Shown here: in pieces, positions 12,086-25,889 of the stretch
Numbering within the stretch: the stretch's first letter is position 1
Layout: every line of letters begins with the position of its first letter
Translations under genes and position numbers: made by a program
From: Argopecten irradians
Lineage: Eukaryota; Mollusca; Bivalvia; Pectinida; Pectinidae
Assembly: GCF_041381155.1 (NCBI RefSeq)
Contig: NC_091141.1
Span: forward strand, 28,021,828-28,085,827
Length of the DNA stretch: 64,000 bases
Direction of reading: 5' to 3'
Notes under the pieces: generated by a model
What the model saw: only the letters and a program-made list of their open reading frames with translations
What the model was told of the DNA's origin: nothing
Database searches by the model: none

Positions 12086-12659
12086 TTAAAGGGACAATTC
12101 ATTCTACGAGAACATTAAAATTTGTATATATATCGGAAAACCTCCAGTTCTAATGGAAATTAGATCTGTCGGTTTTACTGTGATATGTCAGAAAATCCCA
12201 TGGTGGTGAAATGCGTGTGAAATGTTCAAACTTACTCGCTGTCCGCCATTACACATTGTGGTCGAATATCTTGTATGCCGAACCCAGTCCCTTGCTCGTA
12301 GAGTAATGCTACTTTTGTCTAGAACAGCTCAAATCGCTCTGACAGAAGTGTTTTTACCTTATTAGGTGAATTGTCTTGCCTAAAAAATCATATCACCTCC
12401 ACAGTGGTTATGTAGTTCATTTGTTTAACGTGCGTGACTTTGACTCGGATATTGGTATAGCGTACATATTGTACTTGCTTAATTGTATTGATCAACGGTT
12501 TGTAATTACAAAGGTATCAATTAAAATACTAAACAATGACGTGGAATTTGTCAATATCTTATGTTATATGTTTCATAAGAAATGTAGAACAATACATTTA
12601 TGCCATATTTTGCTTCTTGGTGATGTAAAAGAATTAGCGTGAGTGAATTGTCCCTTTAA
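12086..12659. mobile_element. TTAA-flanked MITE
   Basis: The termini are TTAAAGGGACAATTCATTC on the left and GAGTGAATTGTCCCTTTAA on the right, an inverted pair with the tetranucleotide TTAA at each outer edge. TTAA duplication is characteristic of piggyBac-type (and some Kolobok-type) transposition. The interior of about 540 bp is non-coding; an 88-codon open frame inside it lies wholly in the element and resembles nothing I know. Confidence 0.8.
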
Positions 12660-13718
12660 CTGTGTGCATGTGTATCATGTATGTGTGGAAACTTATCCAT
12701 TCACGGAAATGTAGCTTTCTCACACAATTACTATGAACTGAGAATATAACATCGATATCATCAATAGTATAGTGGTGATGGTGCTGGTGGGAAGACGGAT
12801 GTAAACGAATATTCTCAGTTGTTACATCTGGTTGCGCTAACGATACTGGCAAACTTTCGCCTTTATATTGCATATTAAGTAATATTTATAACACATTACT
12901 TCACCCTATGAATGGTTTCCTGCAACAGGTGTGTAAGTACTATCGACTAGCATATACATTGTAGATATTGATACACATGCCTCGCTTAAAACAATTGAAA
13001 AAAGAGGTCACAGAAATCGATCTTCATGGATAATTCACGACAAGACTTGAATAACCTTCGAAGTGATAAATTGTCTTAACATTTACTCTTTGTATTTTAT
13101 TATAATCAGTGACAGTGGAGGTAGGACTCAGAGTGCCCAGTGTACTCTTCTTTATAACATGCAAGCGAATAGATATAACTCTTTTTTTTATCTTTTCATG
13201 TTTGATACATGAAAACGCTCTGTTTTGTCAAAATGTACGATACTATACTATTGTAAACATGAAGTTTAGTCCCTCGATGAAATCTGAGTTGAAAAGCTGT
13301 TGGTCACCAACCATGAGCGATTATATATAGCTATTCATGAGTGGAGATAATAATCCGAGTGTACTGGTGAATGTCTGGGTGTCGTGTTCACATGTCACTC
13401 CCCCGACCGTGCTTGGGAACGGGGTACAACCAGGGACGTATTATTGTCACCGCCTCAGCAATCTGACTATCTTTCACTGTGACAGGATTTTAATGAGTTT
13501 TACATGGTTCGAGTATAGGACTATGGCTTTGATCGAACACCATGGAACAATATCCATACTAGGTCCATATTGTCGGTTAATACACGTTGACTCGTATTTG
13601 GACTGGAAGTTTCGTAACTATCCTATAAGGTAACTGTATTTATGAAGAATACAGAGGGTTCAACGTAAAACTCCCGTTTAAAGAAAAAAATGCTCAATTG
13701 AAATATGTCAGTTTTCCT
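12660..13718. other. Non-coding DNA, nothing firm
   Basis: A 98-codon open frame at 13337-13633 in locally less AT-rich sequence is the only coding-like signal. It has no recognisable domain and I do not call it a gene. Confidence 0.3.
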
Positions 13719-13720
13719 TA

Positions 13721-14051
13721 AAGTGAATAGTCGGGCAAAGAAAACCAGTCTAAATGCGTTCATTGGCCTTCCAAAAGTTCTCACATATTAATACGACGGT
13801 CAAGGTCTGCTTAGTTTCCCAGTTCTGACCATTAAAGTAAAGAAAAGTTGAAAGCGAGGCTGCGTGAAAATGTAACCCACGGACATAGTGAGCCGGGAGG
13901 ACGTTTTAGAATTCCCATACTTTAAATTAATTTCTTCGTACGCAGACAGATTTTTACGAGAGATTTTATTTTTCCATTTCATAAGAAATTATACTGGATA
14001 CATTCACACCATTTTTACCGACTTTAGCCATCCTTGCCCGACTGTTCACTT
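13721..14051. mobile_element. MITE with TA-flanked AAGTGAATAGTCGGGCAAAG ends
   Basis: The left terminus AAGTGAATAGTCGGGCAAAG and right terminus CCTTGCCCGACTGTTCACTT are inverted repeats with two or three mismatches. TA dinucleotides at 13719-13720 and 14052-14053 are consistent with the two-base duplication of Tc1/mariner-type elements. The interior carries only spurious open frames. Confidence 0.75.
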
Positions 14052-14053
14052 TA

Positions 14054-16404
14054 TACACGTCAAGTCAAGTAAATTTGATTAAAGTCTGTACATAGTTGTA
14101 TCACATGACAACACAATCCCATGTGGGCTTTTACAACCGACTATACGTTATTCTTAACGATTAAAAGATTACATAAACTCTATTTGTGAAACATGGAATG
14201 AAATTACTGAATTGTATGCACATTTTAGTACAGTATAACTGGTAAAAAAAAGTTTGTCATATGGACCAATAAAGGATTACACGTTTGTCCTTCCAATCAA
14301 TCGTTTATGTGTCCAACAAATTATTTGCCCATGTACCCAACCAGTCGTCAATGCTGTATATATAACAAATTATTTACTAATATTCCTAACCAACCAGACC
14401 AGTTTGAGATAAAACTGACATCCGAATGTTAACGTGCCTATTTGGCTAGTAAACCCAGTTCTTCATCGCAATGGCTAAAGTTGAAGGGTATTCCAATACA
14501 AGTTATATACACGTAGATGCTTTATCATCGGAAGTCGTATGGATCTCAATGACAGCATAGAAATGAAGTTGGCCTCCAGAAGAAAGAAAAATTGTCATGA
14601 TCAAAATAGAGTCCACTTAGTGAATACGTTACGACCATTTTATGTAGTTTTAAGTTTTAACATTCTATGTTAATACTGCAGTCTGGTTACGTCAATAGTT
14701 AGCAATTTCTGGAGGACGATACTCTACAGTACGTATACATTTGTATTAAATAGAATTATCACACAAAAGAAAAATTCCAATATTTATTTTAAATTAGGAT
14801 GTCATTAGTTAAAAGCATATACAAATGTATTCGAAATATGTTATAAACGTCCACAATTTGAGGATTGTGATAGTGTTAGATGATTCTAATGCGTTATCAG
14901 ATTAAACGATTATAAACGTGCAACTTTTATATCACGAGGATGTTCAACGTGTTGCTAGAATGAAATGTAATCCTTTTGGCATTCCGAAGATTTGCTTCTT
15001 CTATTCCTCAATCCTTTCCGCTCATTTAGAATGATCATTTAAAAAAATCGTTGTAAGTTTATACTGTAGATAAAATAGAGTCACACGTTGACATTTAATA
15101 CATGTTTCTTTTAAGAGTAATTAGGTTCACTGGTGTTTATGAATAGGATTAATATTACTTTTCACTGGAGACAGACAAAAATGTAAAACTGCCGCTCGAT
15201 ACCGTACATATACTGTACCGCCTTATATTACTGTAAAGAGACAACGCGATATCTGTTTGTAATTTTACCCTACATAGCACAGGGAATAGACTAAAAGGAG
15301 ACATTTTGTTAAAACTCTCAGCACACCACACCTGAACACATGTCTATAACACGGGATACCTACGGTAATATTAGACATTGATCACTGAAACGTGATTACT
15401 GAATCGTTTAAAAAGATGAAAGACGGATCCCTAAGTAGAAGTCTTACAAAACTGCTTTTATTACGACAACCTTTACTGACGATTAAGCAACTAGTAGCTA
15501 CTGTAAAATTGTAACAGGCCAATTTGAGCGAAGTTTATCATTGTTATATTATACGACATAAAACGCAATAAAGTGAGTCGATGTCAATTTAAGAATAACC
15601 TATTCTGTGTGCATCATGATTGTGTGTGCTTTTAAACTACGTTGCATGACTTATACATTTCTGTGTGATTGCGATACCCTGTTTCTAGTGATACCTTACT
15701 GAACAGAACTTCTAAAGTCTCCACGCAGGACGCCTCGGTACTAACAATAGTGAAATCAATTGCCCCATCCCAACATTGACCACCATTAAAGCAGTTTTTG
15801 TCTCAATGAGAGGACAGAATCCCCAAAGACGGTCAGGTTCCACGGTAATGTGGTGTCCATTGAGACATCGGTATAATGCAAACAGACGACTTTTAGAAAG
15901 AAGAACAAAATACAAAATTGTAGACTTTAAAGGGACTAATTAAAGAATTATAGAAACTAAAAATAATTGTAAAAGTTGTGTACTTTGTGTTGATAACAAA
16001 CTTTAAAAGTTTGTATAACCATTTTGTTCAAATTTGAGAAAAACTGAAAATAAATAGCAACGACCTAGTCACTATTTCATATTATCTTTCGGTGAGTGTA
16101 AACAATCCCTATGTGCATGCGCGATGCGGGAATATTCAAAACATCCGATCGAAGGAAATCTCATCTGTCTAATGGACATATATGCTATCGATTGAAAACA
16201 CCGATTTATCGACTTTAAGTTCTTGATTACTGTGTTAAATCTAACAAAAGTTGAAAAGTATGCAGAAGTTTTGTGAAGAGTTTCTAAGTATGAATTATCA
16301 TATTTGTACAGGTTTTTGCAGCTATAAAGAAGAGTTTTCATTATATTATATGGTTTTATACTTGTTTCTACCGTTATTTTATTTTCATTTGTCATGATAT
16401 TAGG
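14054..16404. other. Non-coding DNA, nothing recognised
   Basis: Open frames of 67 and 107 codons on the minus strand (15712-15915 and 16072-16395) show no domain or splice context. No repeat pair or RNA gene is evident. Confidence 0.35.
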
Positions 16405-16530
16405 TACTAGTCCGCTAAACCAGCCTATATTATGAGGCTTTTATATTTTTTTTGTCAAATATATAGACTATCTATTAGAAAATAAAATGAAAAAAATTCT
16501 AATAATATAGGCAAGTTTAGTGGACTAACT
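16405..16530. mobile_element. 126-bp MITE
   Basis: The left end ACTAGTCCGCTAAACCAGCC and right end (reverse complement AGTTAGTCCACTAAACTTGC) lead into TATATTAT and form an inverted repeat of about 29 bases. AGGT lies on both flanks (16401-16404 and 16531-16534), a possible 4-bp target duplication. Confidence 0.75.
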
Positions 16531-16565
16531 AGGTTCATGTATTTCTTTTATTATTCTATCAATAT

Positions 16566-16665
16566 TTGCCATTCCCTATAATCCTTAGTTATAATGTCTA
16601 TATCCGTCTAAGGGACATTCCCTATATATCCCTAGTTATGATATATATCCGTCTAATGGACATTC
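16566..16665 (+). repeat. Diverged tandem duplication of about 50 bp
   Basis: CCCTATAATCCTTAGTTATA to CGTCTAAGGGACATTC is followed by CCCTATATATCCCTAGTTAT to CGTCTAATGGACATTC. These are two imperfect adjacent copies. Confidence 0.65.
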
Positions 16666-17053
16666 GTTTTTGTATACAAATACAGTTTCGGGTTGCGTTT
16701 TGCGATATTTTAACGTTGATAACATTGCCAATATTTCAAATAAAATGTTGTAATTTTGAAAAATTTCTGATTTCAGGTATAAGAACTTTTGTAGGAAGTC
16801 AAAACCCTAAGAAATCTATGTAAATGTAATGATTTAGTATCTTTAAAATAGGATGTCAGATAGTGACGAGGTTTTGTAAGCATGACAGGTGTCATCGTTG
16901 AAGTCTTTCGAAACATCTCGCATGATTATTATATTCTTCACGATTTTCTGTACAGATATAAATTCTGTGTTAAGATTTACTACACCGTCAAAATTAGTTA
17001 TCTTTATTGACTAAAGGTTATAGAAATTGAAGCACCCGTTTGACATATCAGTG

Positions 17054-17082
17054 ATCACGTGACTCTGTTATAGTCACGTGAT
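17054..17082. promoter_or_regulatory. Inverted pair of CACGTG E-boxes
   Basis: ATCACGTGACT and AGTCACGTGAT face each other across seven bases and form a 29-base palindrome. Each half contains CACGTG, the core bound by bHLH-zipper and bHLH-PAS factors. It lies about 440 bases upstream of the candidate exon at 17493. Function is inferred from the motif only. Confidence 0.4.
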
Positions 17083-17384
17083 ACTATTAGTGTTATTACA
17101 TGTAGGGATGGTTGGAAAGTTGGGTACATTGTATTTCATACAATTGTATTTTGCTTGTTTTACAACCCCTTATCCCGTTATTTATTGTTTATTTAGATAA
17201 TGAACTGTAAATTATCATGTATTCTAAAGATTAATGTTACCAGCTCGATTGTTACCACCGAACAAAATAAGATAATTTTATAACATGTGTAATTGATAGC
17301 TATCAGTCTGGACAAAGTCGAAATAGAGAAAGCTAGAGAGTGCTATCAATGTACATGCATTATGCAAGGACATACCTATACTGC

Positions 17385-17393
17385 TATATAAAT
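17385..17393 (+). promoter_or_regulatory. TATA box candidate
   Basis: TATATAAAT sits about 108 bases before the ATG at 17493. A start site about 30 bases downstream would give a 5' leader of roughly 80 bases. The motif is common in AT-rich DNA, so it only supports the exon call together with the start and donor signals. Confidence 0.3.
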
Positions 17394-17492
17394 ATGGTTA
17401 TCTGGGGAACAAATATATATCCATACATCTGACCTATATACAGTCTACAATGTAGAGAATACCCGCTCATAGAATCTATCCCTGATTCTACC

Positions 17493-17532
17493 ATGGCGAG
17501 AACCTGTTTTGGCTATGAGCGTCAGCCAATAG
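17493..17532 (+). CDS. Candidate alternative first coding exon of the nuclear receptor
   Basis: An ATG in strong context (TACCATGG) opens thirteen codons, MARTCFGYERQPI, and ends ATAG|GTATGT, a good splice donor in phase 1. This is the same phase as the candidate at 10656 and the phase needed by the acceptor before 28878. A TATA-like box lies about 100 bases upstream. Alternative first exons joined to a common body are well known in NR1-type genes such as insect E75. The assignment rests on consensus and phase alone. Confidence 0.35.
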
Positions 17533-19536
17533 GTATGTATTCCTATTGTACCTATACCATTCTTCAGTAACATTTCTGGTAGATATTACCTGACTCAGGT
17601 GTTAATCACCTGAAGGACTATATTATGACCGTATTTCTGCCATTATCACTTGACCGAACCACGAATCTACAGTCTAAAACGTCCAATGATATAGAGGTGG
17701 ATATACAATGTAATGTTAATGTGAAGAGTGTGATTGTCCGACTTTCCATTTAATTGTGCATTGTAGACCTATTCCCTGCTGAACTTGATGCACAAAAATG
17801 TATTTGATAGCCTTAGTATATTACGATGAATAGTACTAAAATTATCAAAGCAGTATTTTTCTGTATATTGCTGTATCTAACATCCATATGATTCATTCTT
17901 AAATTTACATTTCGGCACTTGAACAATTACAATCCGTCCTGGGGACTGATCTATTACATTCTAAAACGGTACAAGGCCCAAGAAACCATTCTCAATACAC
18001 GAACCGTGGTTTCAACAAAGGAAAAAAGATATTCACTTTCATCGATAGCGAGCAAAATAAATATTTGACTTGTCTCGGCGGATTTTATTTCTATATGAAT
18101 ATGAGTCAATGACCCGAATATTTCCCCAATATATGTCTGTATGACTCTTTATTACATAGCCACAGCGTTACATGTTGCTCGGAGATCAAGGAAATAATAT
18201 CTGTGCTCAAATCTGAAAACAAAAATCTCTTGATCAATTTCTCGTATTAACCGACAAGTCAATAATTGATTTGTAGAATTCCCTGTGTCTATTTATAGCC
18301 AGGTTACCGGATTTGCAATGTCAACCTCTGAACAGGCGTCTCGGCTGATATTGTATTTGTCAAGACTTGTGCAAGCGGTCTAAGCCAACCATAAAACGGC
18401 AAAACTCAGTTATATTACAAAACACACTTTTCTGAGGTTTAACAATTCTTCATATTAACCTACAAAAAGTAAATATTTGTATGTATGAGCATTGATCTCG
18501 TGACAATAATAGACACAGTGAAGTATGTAACAAAAGCTGATGTCGGAACTACATGTAAGGAACACATATCTTACAAATAGGCTTATCTTGAATTTATCGC
18601 ATAGAACATGTAGTACAAGGAATGCCGCCAATTTCTCAATCCACATCTCAATGATACGAGATATTTTGTTGGTTGCCTATTATGTACATGAATGGATTGC
18701 AACTGTGGTGATCCAGCAGGTTGCGGACATTGATCAGTTTTGACGCGAAATCCGCCAAGGGTTTTTAAGGGAAAGTATCGTACTGAACACTATTGGCTAG
18801 TGAAGTTTGGTACAACAGCACTAGTGATTTACCGAGTAAGATCAGACATATCACGGGTTTTATCTTCTGTTGGGTCATCAGGAAAATATGCCATGTTGAT
18901 ATAGGTCAAAGGTAGTGTGTCTCTTTATCTGTAAGACAGTTTTGACAACGGAACCCTCACAGATACAAAACACGCTAAAGCTGGGATGAACAACTTCTAT
19001 TTAAAAATGGTTTAACTTAAACTATCAACTTTAAATGAATAATGGAACGCGTTTATGCGTTGAGCAATTGGAAAAAAAACTTTGAACCCGGAAGAAAGAA
19101 AACGAATTCGTATGGAAGAAGATGCTAAAGTGATGTAGCACTGTGATACTCTACTGGGTTCCATTGTATTTTGCTTGTCCTTCACAATCATATGATTGTG
19201 GTTATCTCAGATCTGAGGAGATTCCACTATGAATGACTTTAATGACATTATTATCTTGAGTACAATATTGTTGCTTTTTAGTACTATAAAGTGTGTATTA
19301 GTAATTCCCACTATTTCATGGCGACAAATGCTAATAAATTGTACCTCTTATAATACAATGTAAACGTTCGTACATATAACGCTTTTTTAGGGGATGCTCT
19401 TAAATAGGGCATTGGAATTATACTTGCTGTCCCTATTACATGATATCGTAAAATGCGACTAAATTTAGGATCTTTTCTTTTTTCTTTTTCCTTACAAACT
19501 TTTTCCCTTAACGTCTACCTCAACACCGCTTCACTT
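17533..19536. other. Non-coding DNA, possibly receptor 5' intron
   Basis: No exon, repeat pair or RNA gene that I can support. Confidence 0.3.
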
Positions 19537-19905
19537 TTGGCCTTAGGGATTAAGCGCTCGCCCCTGTAAGGTTGGTACTGGGTTCTGCCCCCGGCCGAGA
19601 TACGTCGAAATCTATAAAAATGATAGTGTTTGCTGCTGCCCAGGGGTGAGTTTTAAGGGAGTGGGACGACTGGTTTGCCCTTTTTCAGTATAATGTGACC
19701 GGGTCGGTTGTGTTGCTTGGTACCTTTATCTTCGGTGGCATGTTTCAGTGACATAGCACTGAAAAGGGGTAATTGAGTTTCACTACAAAAGGACACAGCA
19801 CGAATATACCACAGGCTCCCATAATACGCAATTCGCACTTCACACACACACACACCCACACTTACAAGACACTTTATTACACGGGAGTCCGTCCTTAAAT
19901 GAAAT
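19537..19905 (+). mobile_element. tRNA-derived SINE-like element
   Basis: The head GGCCTTAGGGATTAAGCGCTCG to GGTACTGGGTTCTGCCCCC has the layout of a tRNA-like Pol III promoter: an A-box-like start, then GGGTTCTGCC as a diverged B box. A GC-richer, non-coding body follows (CGGCCGAGATACGTCGAAAT, GGAGTGGGACGACTGGTT, CAGTGACATAGCACT), with a (CA)n run near 19840 and the ending GGGAGTCCGTCCTTAAATG. A body fragment recurs near 49360-49430. Confidence 0.6.
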
Positions 19906-22900
19906 AAACAAAACAAATTAACACATAGCTACTTAAACGTGATGATATGACTTATGTATCAGAATTCACATGTGATAAAACGTGGAAGTTTGGTGCTCAC
20001 GTGATGTATAACTATAACTGGAACGGTGATGAATTGAAGGGAAGGAGCGCATTTCATAGTGTCATTATGTTGGTGAATAAAGTCAATATTGAATTTCACT
20101 CGTAGATCCACTTGGCGTATACTCTCTATTTACCTTCTGGTTTTGGTAACACTGGTTGAAATGAGGGGTTATGAATCCGTGGCCTAGTGGTATTTCTATT
20201 GCTGACAGACCCAACGGTACATGTACTAACCGTGTGCATTTGACATTTAAACAAGGTTTAACGAAATGTTTGGCACGAACAAATACGAATCTAGATATAG
20301 CAGCGATTTAGATTTAGAAAGTGTTATACTATTTTGTTTGGATCATGCCCTTCTATTGTTTCTTGGGTGATACGATACTGGTGTAACAATTATGGTCACT
20401 GCAGTCATAAATTACTACTAAATGGTCAATTGGGTAAACATGGTACAGTTTGTACGTATTGTTATCAAAGTTTAATGTCATCATGTACATCCCTTAACAG
20501 AAACACAATCTTATAAGGTGACATTGAAGTACACATGTCGATTCGTCAGAGTTCTTATTTTGGATAGCATAAATGTATCACTATGCTTTTAAGAGAACAC
20601 ATGAGTATATGTCTGCTCATTGTTGATGTTTAAGGTATGTAATATATTCTGACAAAAAACATTTAATCTATTGAAATTGAATGTACGTTAAGCCTAATGA
20701 AACTAAACCAAATTCTATACTCGAGTGTGAAAAATGGTTTTGAGCATCAATATCAATACGACACATATGAAAAATGAAAATATTGTTTATTTAAGTTTAT
20801 TTCATAGAAAATCATCAATGAAACGAGCACCATACTGTTAATTTTGTTGCTAGTTGCATGATGTGTGATGTGAACTTGACGTCTGTCTATAGTATGTTAG
20901 GTCAGTTTTATCAGGGACTTAAACTATGGCATCCTTGTTTGTTGAAATATTGATAAAACCAAATAGCTTATCATCATGCGTTTATCTCCATGTCGCATGT
21001 TGACATTAGACTTATGCAATCAAACGACTGGAGCTGATGCAATGTCTGGATGTCATCCTAATGTCAGCTGATGGCTTTCACTCCTTCTGGTCAAACATAT
21101 TGGGTGATATTAAATAATTTATTTTCTATAGAATACATATGTGATGTGATTTGCGTTTTTTCCCCCGACTAAAGTAAAACAAAGCTTAATAGAAGTATTC
21201 TGTTTTGAGTTAACGTTACTTATTTGATGATATGTACGTTTTTAGGAGATATAAATATTTCGTTTCCTCAATGATCCCATAATGTCTCTTATTCGTGTAG
21301 ACCCCACTGACTTTCTCCAAATTAAAGTTTCAATGATGTCATATGATGCTTTATCTCTCTTCGGCAGCAATAATACCAGTAACAACGCTCACTTGCTAAA
21401 CTACATAACTAATATTTCGTTTTTCTTTCAGTCTAAAAACTATTGGTTTATTATTTCATAATGTTAAGTACGATTCTATTTTCTCTATATGACAACGGTT
21501 TGCATACGAGGGTACGCTTACGGTACGCTTTTCTAAACGAATATTCATGTTATATTTTATGATGATTTATTGAATATGTTAATGGTATGTCTACCCTGCA
21601 CACTATGTTTTGCCCAGATGTTACATCAATTCCTATAAAACAGTATGTTACCAATCACATATTGAAAGCCTTGTCGGACCAGAGAATGCGCTTACTGTAT
21701 GCATATGTATGCTGTTTTCAGTACCAGTTCTTGACAACATATTAATATAACTTATGTAGTTGATCTTTTAGTTATCACCTTTGATTTATCCTGTAAATGT
21801 CTGTCATCTAAAAATATTTTATGGTGATCATTTCAAATGCAAATTAATATTTCCTTAACATATCACTTGTTTCGTATATCATAAATTTAACATACATATA
21901 TGTGTTTATAACTAGTGATATGGAAATGTTGTGCATGGAGTAAGCATATAAATATCAACATCCAGAGTTTATCGTAAATTAGAAAGAATAATATCACTCC
22001 CCTCAATACAAATAAAACAGCTGTAAAACAAACTCCTTAAAACAACATAATATAATAATATATGAATATAACACTATGGATACACAGTCTATTGATAACA
22101 TTGATTTGCTCAGATATATCTTTCAGACAGTTTAACACAAGTGAGTATTAACGCGAGGAAGAATATAAAATATTTTAGGAATAGTCATGTTTCGGTGGTA
22201 ACCGTTGCTATCTAGTAAAATATTACCTGGTCAATAGAGTTTGTACGCCTCGAACTCCGACATGTTCTAGAGGCATCGATCAGCATGATTCATTACATGA
22301 CACTGCAGATACATAAGGGCACAAATGAGAACACGACCGACTATAACTGACGAAATATCAACCAAACTAGATAATCAGCACATTAACGCATATAGTAATA
22401 TTTCGAAATACATACGACGGCGGTTTTTTTTACCGGCTATTTATAGTAATGTGTCATAAGCGCGCTACAGTTCTATATATTGGATAACCCTATTGCCAAA
22501 TAAATACTGTCTGCTTATTTTCCTCTTCATTTACAACGACTATTTGTCTCCCAGTCACGTGATTGTTTTACTCGTGTGGTATCTTGTCTTTTCCATTCAC
22601 TCTCATTCACGTATACTCTGTGGTCGCAGTGGTGTATCTTATTTACATACAGTGTATATATAAAGCGTGGTATGATATAAATATTCCCGGAACATCAACA
22701 GTGATTGGAATTGTAAACTAAAAGCTGGACCTATTTTCCGGACATGTTTACAAATACAGAAATGTCCCATTTGGACGATCTTTGGGGTATGTAAAATCTT
22801 CGCACGTTTTCCATGTCGATAAAAAGGCTTTAGATATGGGCGCAAATTATATATAATTAATTGTGATAGTTGAAATTTTAATGCTTATTATATTCCGCCT

Positions 22901-25889
22901 CACAAAAAGTATTTTAACCTTAACAATGGGAAACACTTGCAATATACATTTTTTTCCTTTTATAGACTTTGATAGCTAATGAGGTGTTTGAAACAATAGC
23001 TATACGCGATTAATAAAGTAAGTATAATTATTTGTTGGACAATACGTTACTACGAGTTACTGGTATTATCGTTCATGCCAGTGAAAATTGTGTGAACGTA
23101 AAAGGGGAGTAAACACCAAGCGGCAGTAAATAAAATTGATGCTTGGTGTACACAGCAACAGATTTTAAATTCCAGTTTTACAATGTTTTAAAATTAACCA
23201 TCATTGAAGAAAGTAGTACCTGTAAGTCATCGATAAATATGACATAATACCTAGATGTCCGACCAAGATTGTAGAAATGGTGATTGTAGACCGTAGTTTG
23301 AGTTGATCGTGTTACATGGTGCTACAAGTACCATGCCATGAAATATATCTGTACAAATTAGTTGAAAAACGTAATAAAGGGCGTATATGAGATCTCACTT
23401 ATAAATCCTTGACGAAATGGAATTTACATGAAGATTGAATTTGAATATTACGAGATTGATGAAATATATATTTGTGTAGATATAAAGGGATAGGAATCTA
23501 ATTTGACGATCCAAAACGGCTAACGTTTGATTTTCTGATATGCCAGTCAAGATGTCATTGATTGTAAGACAGCGTAATGACAAGACACTCTACATCGAAA
23601 TTAATAAAGCAACCCTGGCTTACGTCTATAGTCCTTTAGGCCATTTAACTGTCCGTCCAATGTTATGATCATTGACTTTATGTTGGAGGTTTCAAATATC
23701 ATTATACTATCAGTATATATGGCAAAAACCCATTGGTGAAATGTACCACAATTCAAACTTAATGTTTTTATCAGAACCTCTTTGCATTTTCATTGCTTGT
23801 TCAAATTCATTTAATTACAAAAAACTACTTTTGTTGTTTATTAACTTTTGTTTATCAAATTAACATCGAAAAGTCATATTGCAATGTTGTATAACACAGA
23901 GCTCATCTGATTGTCCTTGGTTTTGTGTATCAATTGTGTGCCTCCTGGGAGAAAAAACAACATATTTATACTCTGTTCAACTATTTTCAATATGTATTTT
24001 TTTTTTAATTTTGAAGTCAACATTTGGGTATATATGTACATATATATAGAATGTTCAGAAAAATGTTCTTTGTACATATACCACATATTTCTTCAAGAAA
24101 AAAACCTTCATGACATTAGTGTTTCGTCGCGGCATGAAACCATTTGAAATCATTTGTGTTGTTGCCTTATCAACATCATTAAACATCTGAAGAACAGCGG
24201 TAGCTGGGAAAACGTACGAGATCGCAGATTTGTTTTAGTTTTTTTTATATATACATAGAAGACATCAGTATTCCGATTTGAATTTTTTCAAGTGATAGGA
24301 AAAGGTCTAATTTGTATTGCAATATGGATTTGATTTGTCGTACTTAATTAAAACCAGCAGAATACACACCTTTCTGAGCTACTAATTGCATGTTCTTATT
24401 ATTGTCGACTGTCACTGTTGTTTGATGTTTAAACGTATCATACAAGTACTGTTTCAAACTCATTTAGTACCAACTGTAGACGAATATAGGACATGTTCTT
24501 TTCACAATATTATTTCCCGATTGGCCGTTTGGTCAATATTGGTTCACAACTTATATATCACAGCTAGATTGCGTTTATGGAGTAGGTTATGACTTACCGG
24601 TAATAGGGGAAGGAAAATATTTTCGTGGCAAAAATACACAGCGGAAAATTACACAATAACGTGACGTCATATACCTGTAGGGTCGTTCATCATAGTTCAA
24701 GACAACACTCGGCCTGATCGGTCTTGTTTAGAAGGAGCCCAATCAGACCATTACGCTCCTTGAAGAGGTATGAGCTGGCATAATATTTATTTAGGGCTAA
24801 GCGAAACGAGAGCTGCCGTTGGATTTCGATATGCAAATAAATTTACCGGCCGACATATCATTGTCGTGTCTATCAATAACTTGTTGGCCGAAGTGGTACT
24901 TGTTCTAGAACCAATTGTAACAAGTTTAGTCAACTTAACGAAGTGACATTATTAATCAGTGCAATTAAAAGTCATCTTAGAACGTCAGTAAATTATACAT
25001 TATAGCTAAGATTTGTCCTTTATTTTGAAATCCTAACATATGTGATCGTTATTACCCATTAAAATCACATCGGTTTACTATTGTGCTGAAGTGGATAAGA
25101 TAACTTGGTATCTAGTATCTTGGCTTTACATGGTCTGTCGAGTCGGTTTGTTTACGTTGTGGCCAGAACTCGACCGGCAGCCGATCATGCAGGCTCATAA
25201 CATTAATCAAACATCAGGTATAGCAACCTTAACATGTCGGTTCACATCGAGCTACCAGTCCACCCGGCCACCGCACAGACGGGTCCTTGACCCCAGGTAA
25301 CCCCTCAGATAAGACGGGGTGCATACGCAAAGGGTTGATTGAAGTCTAACATTTACGCGTTGTCTCACACAATGCAGTTGTCGCTGTTCACAATACAATC
25401 TGAAATACTCACAGTTTGTAGTTCTTTAATCTTTTCAGCTTAATTGGGGTTCTATTAGTTATTTTAGTATTGCTTCACTTTCAAAACAGTAAATGATATT
25501 GATGTAAGTTGCGTATGTAGCATGTGTAGTTCAGATTGTAATACTGCCTGATATAGCCAATCACTACGTCTGTATCTACAAGTATAATAATGCTGATCTC
25601 AGCTTTATTCCTGTTTGTTTACCCAATAACGTTGTACTTCAGCGTATCTGTGTAAGCTTGACACATGTGTATCACGTATTGTATTAAGTAAGTATTCTTA
25701 TCTAAATATGTTAATTCATAGTCCAAGTTGTACTACGGTCGTCCTTATAACATAAAACAGCAATATATTAACTTGATCTGGAAAATTTAAATGTCAATAA
25801 TATAACAAGTAAAGCAGAGCTCTTCTCTTTGCAAAACATCTGTGTTGATTTCCGTTTGGTTTCTAGTAATAGTCAAAGCAATGGTGGGA
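19906..25889. other. Long non-coding stretch
   Basis: No splice-bounded exon with recognisable protein content is seen. Weak items are a short GC-richer region at 25090-25320 containing a third possible first-exon signal (ATG at 25187, donor CAG|GTATAG at 25217/25218, phase 1), and a short inverted ACACCAAGC/GCTTGGTGT pair near 23112-23146. The rest is AT-rich DNA in which I recognise nothing. Confidence 0.35.

Noticed and set aside
12376..12642. 88-codon open frame
   Set aside because: Wholly inside a TTAA-flanked MITE and without recognisable protein features.
13337..13633. 98-codon open frame in less AT-rich DNA
   Set aside because: No domain, weak start, and no compatible neighbouring exon found.
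16072..16395. 107-codon minus-strand open frame
   Set aside because: Composition like the surrounding DNA, no motif, no splice context.
19653..19916. 87-codon minus-strand open frame
   Set aside because: Antisense to the SINE-like element.
20165..20235. tRNA-like start (CCGTGGCCTAGTGG)
   Set aside because: No B box or cloverleaf follows; not a tRNA gene, at best a remnant.
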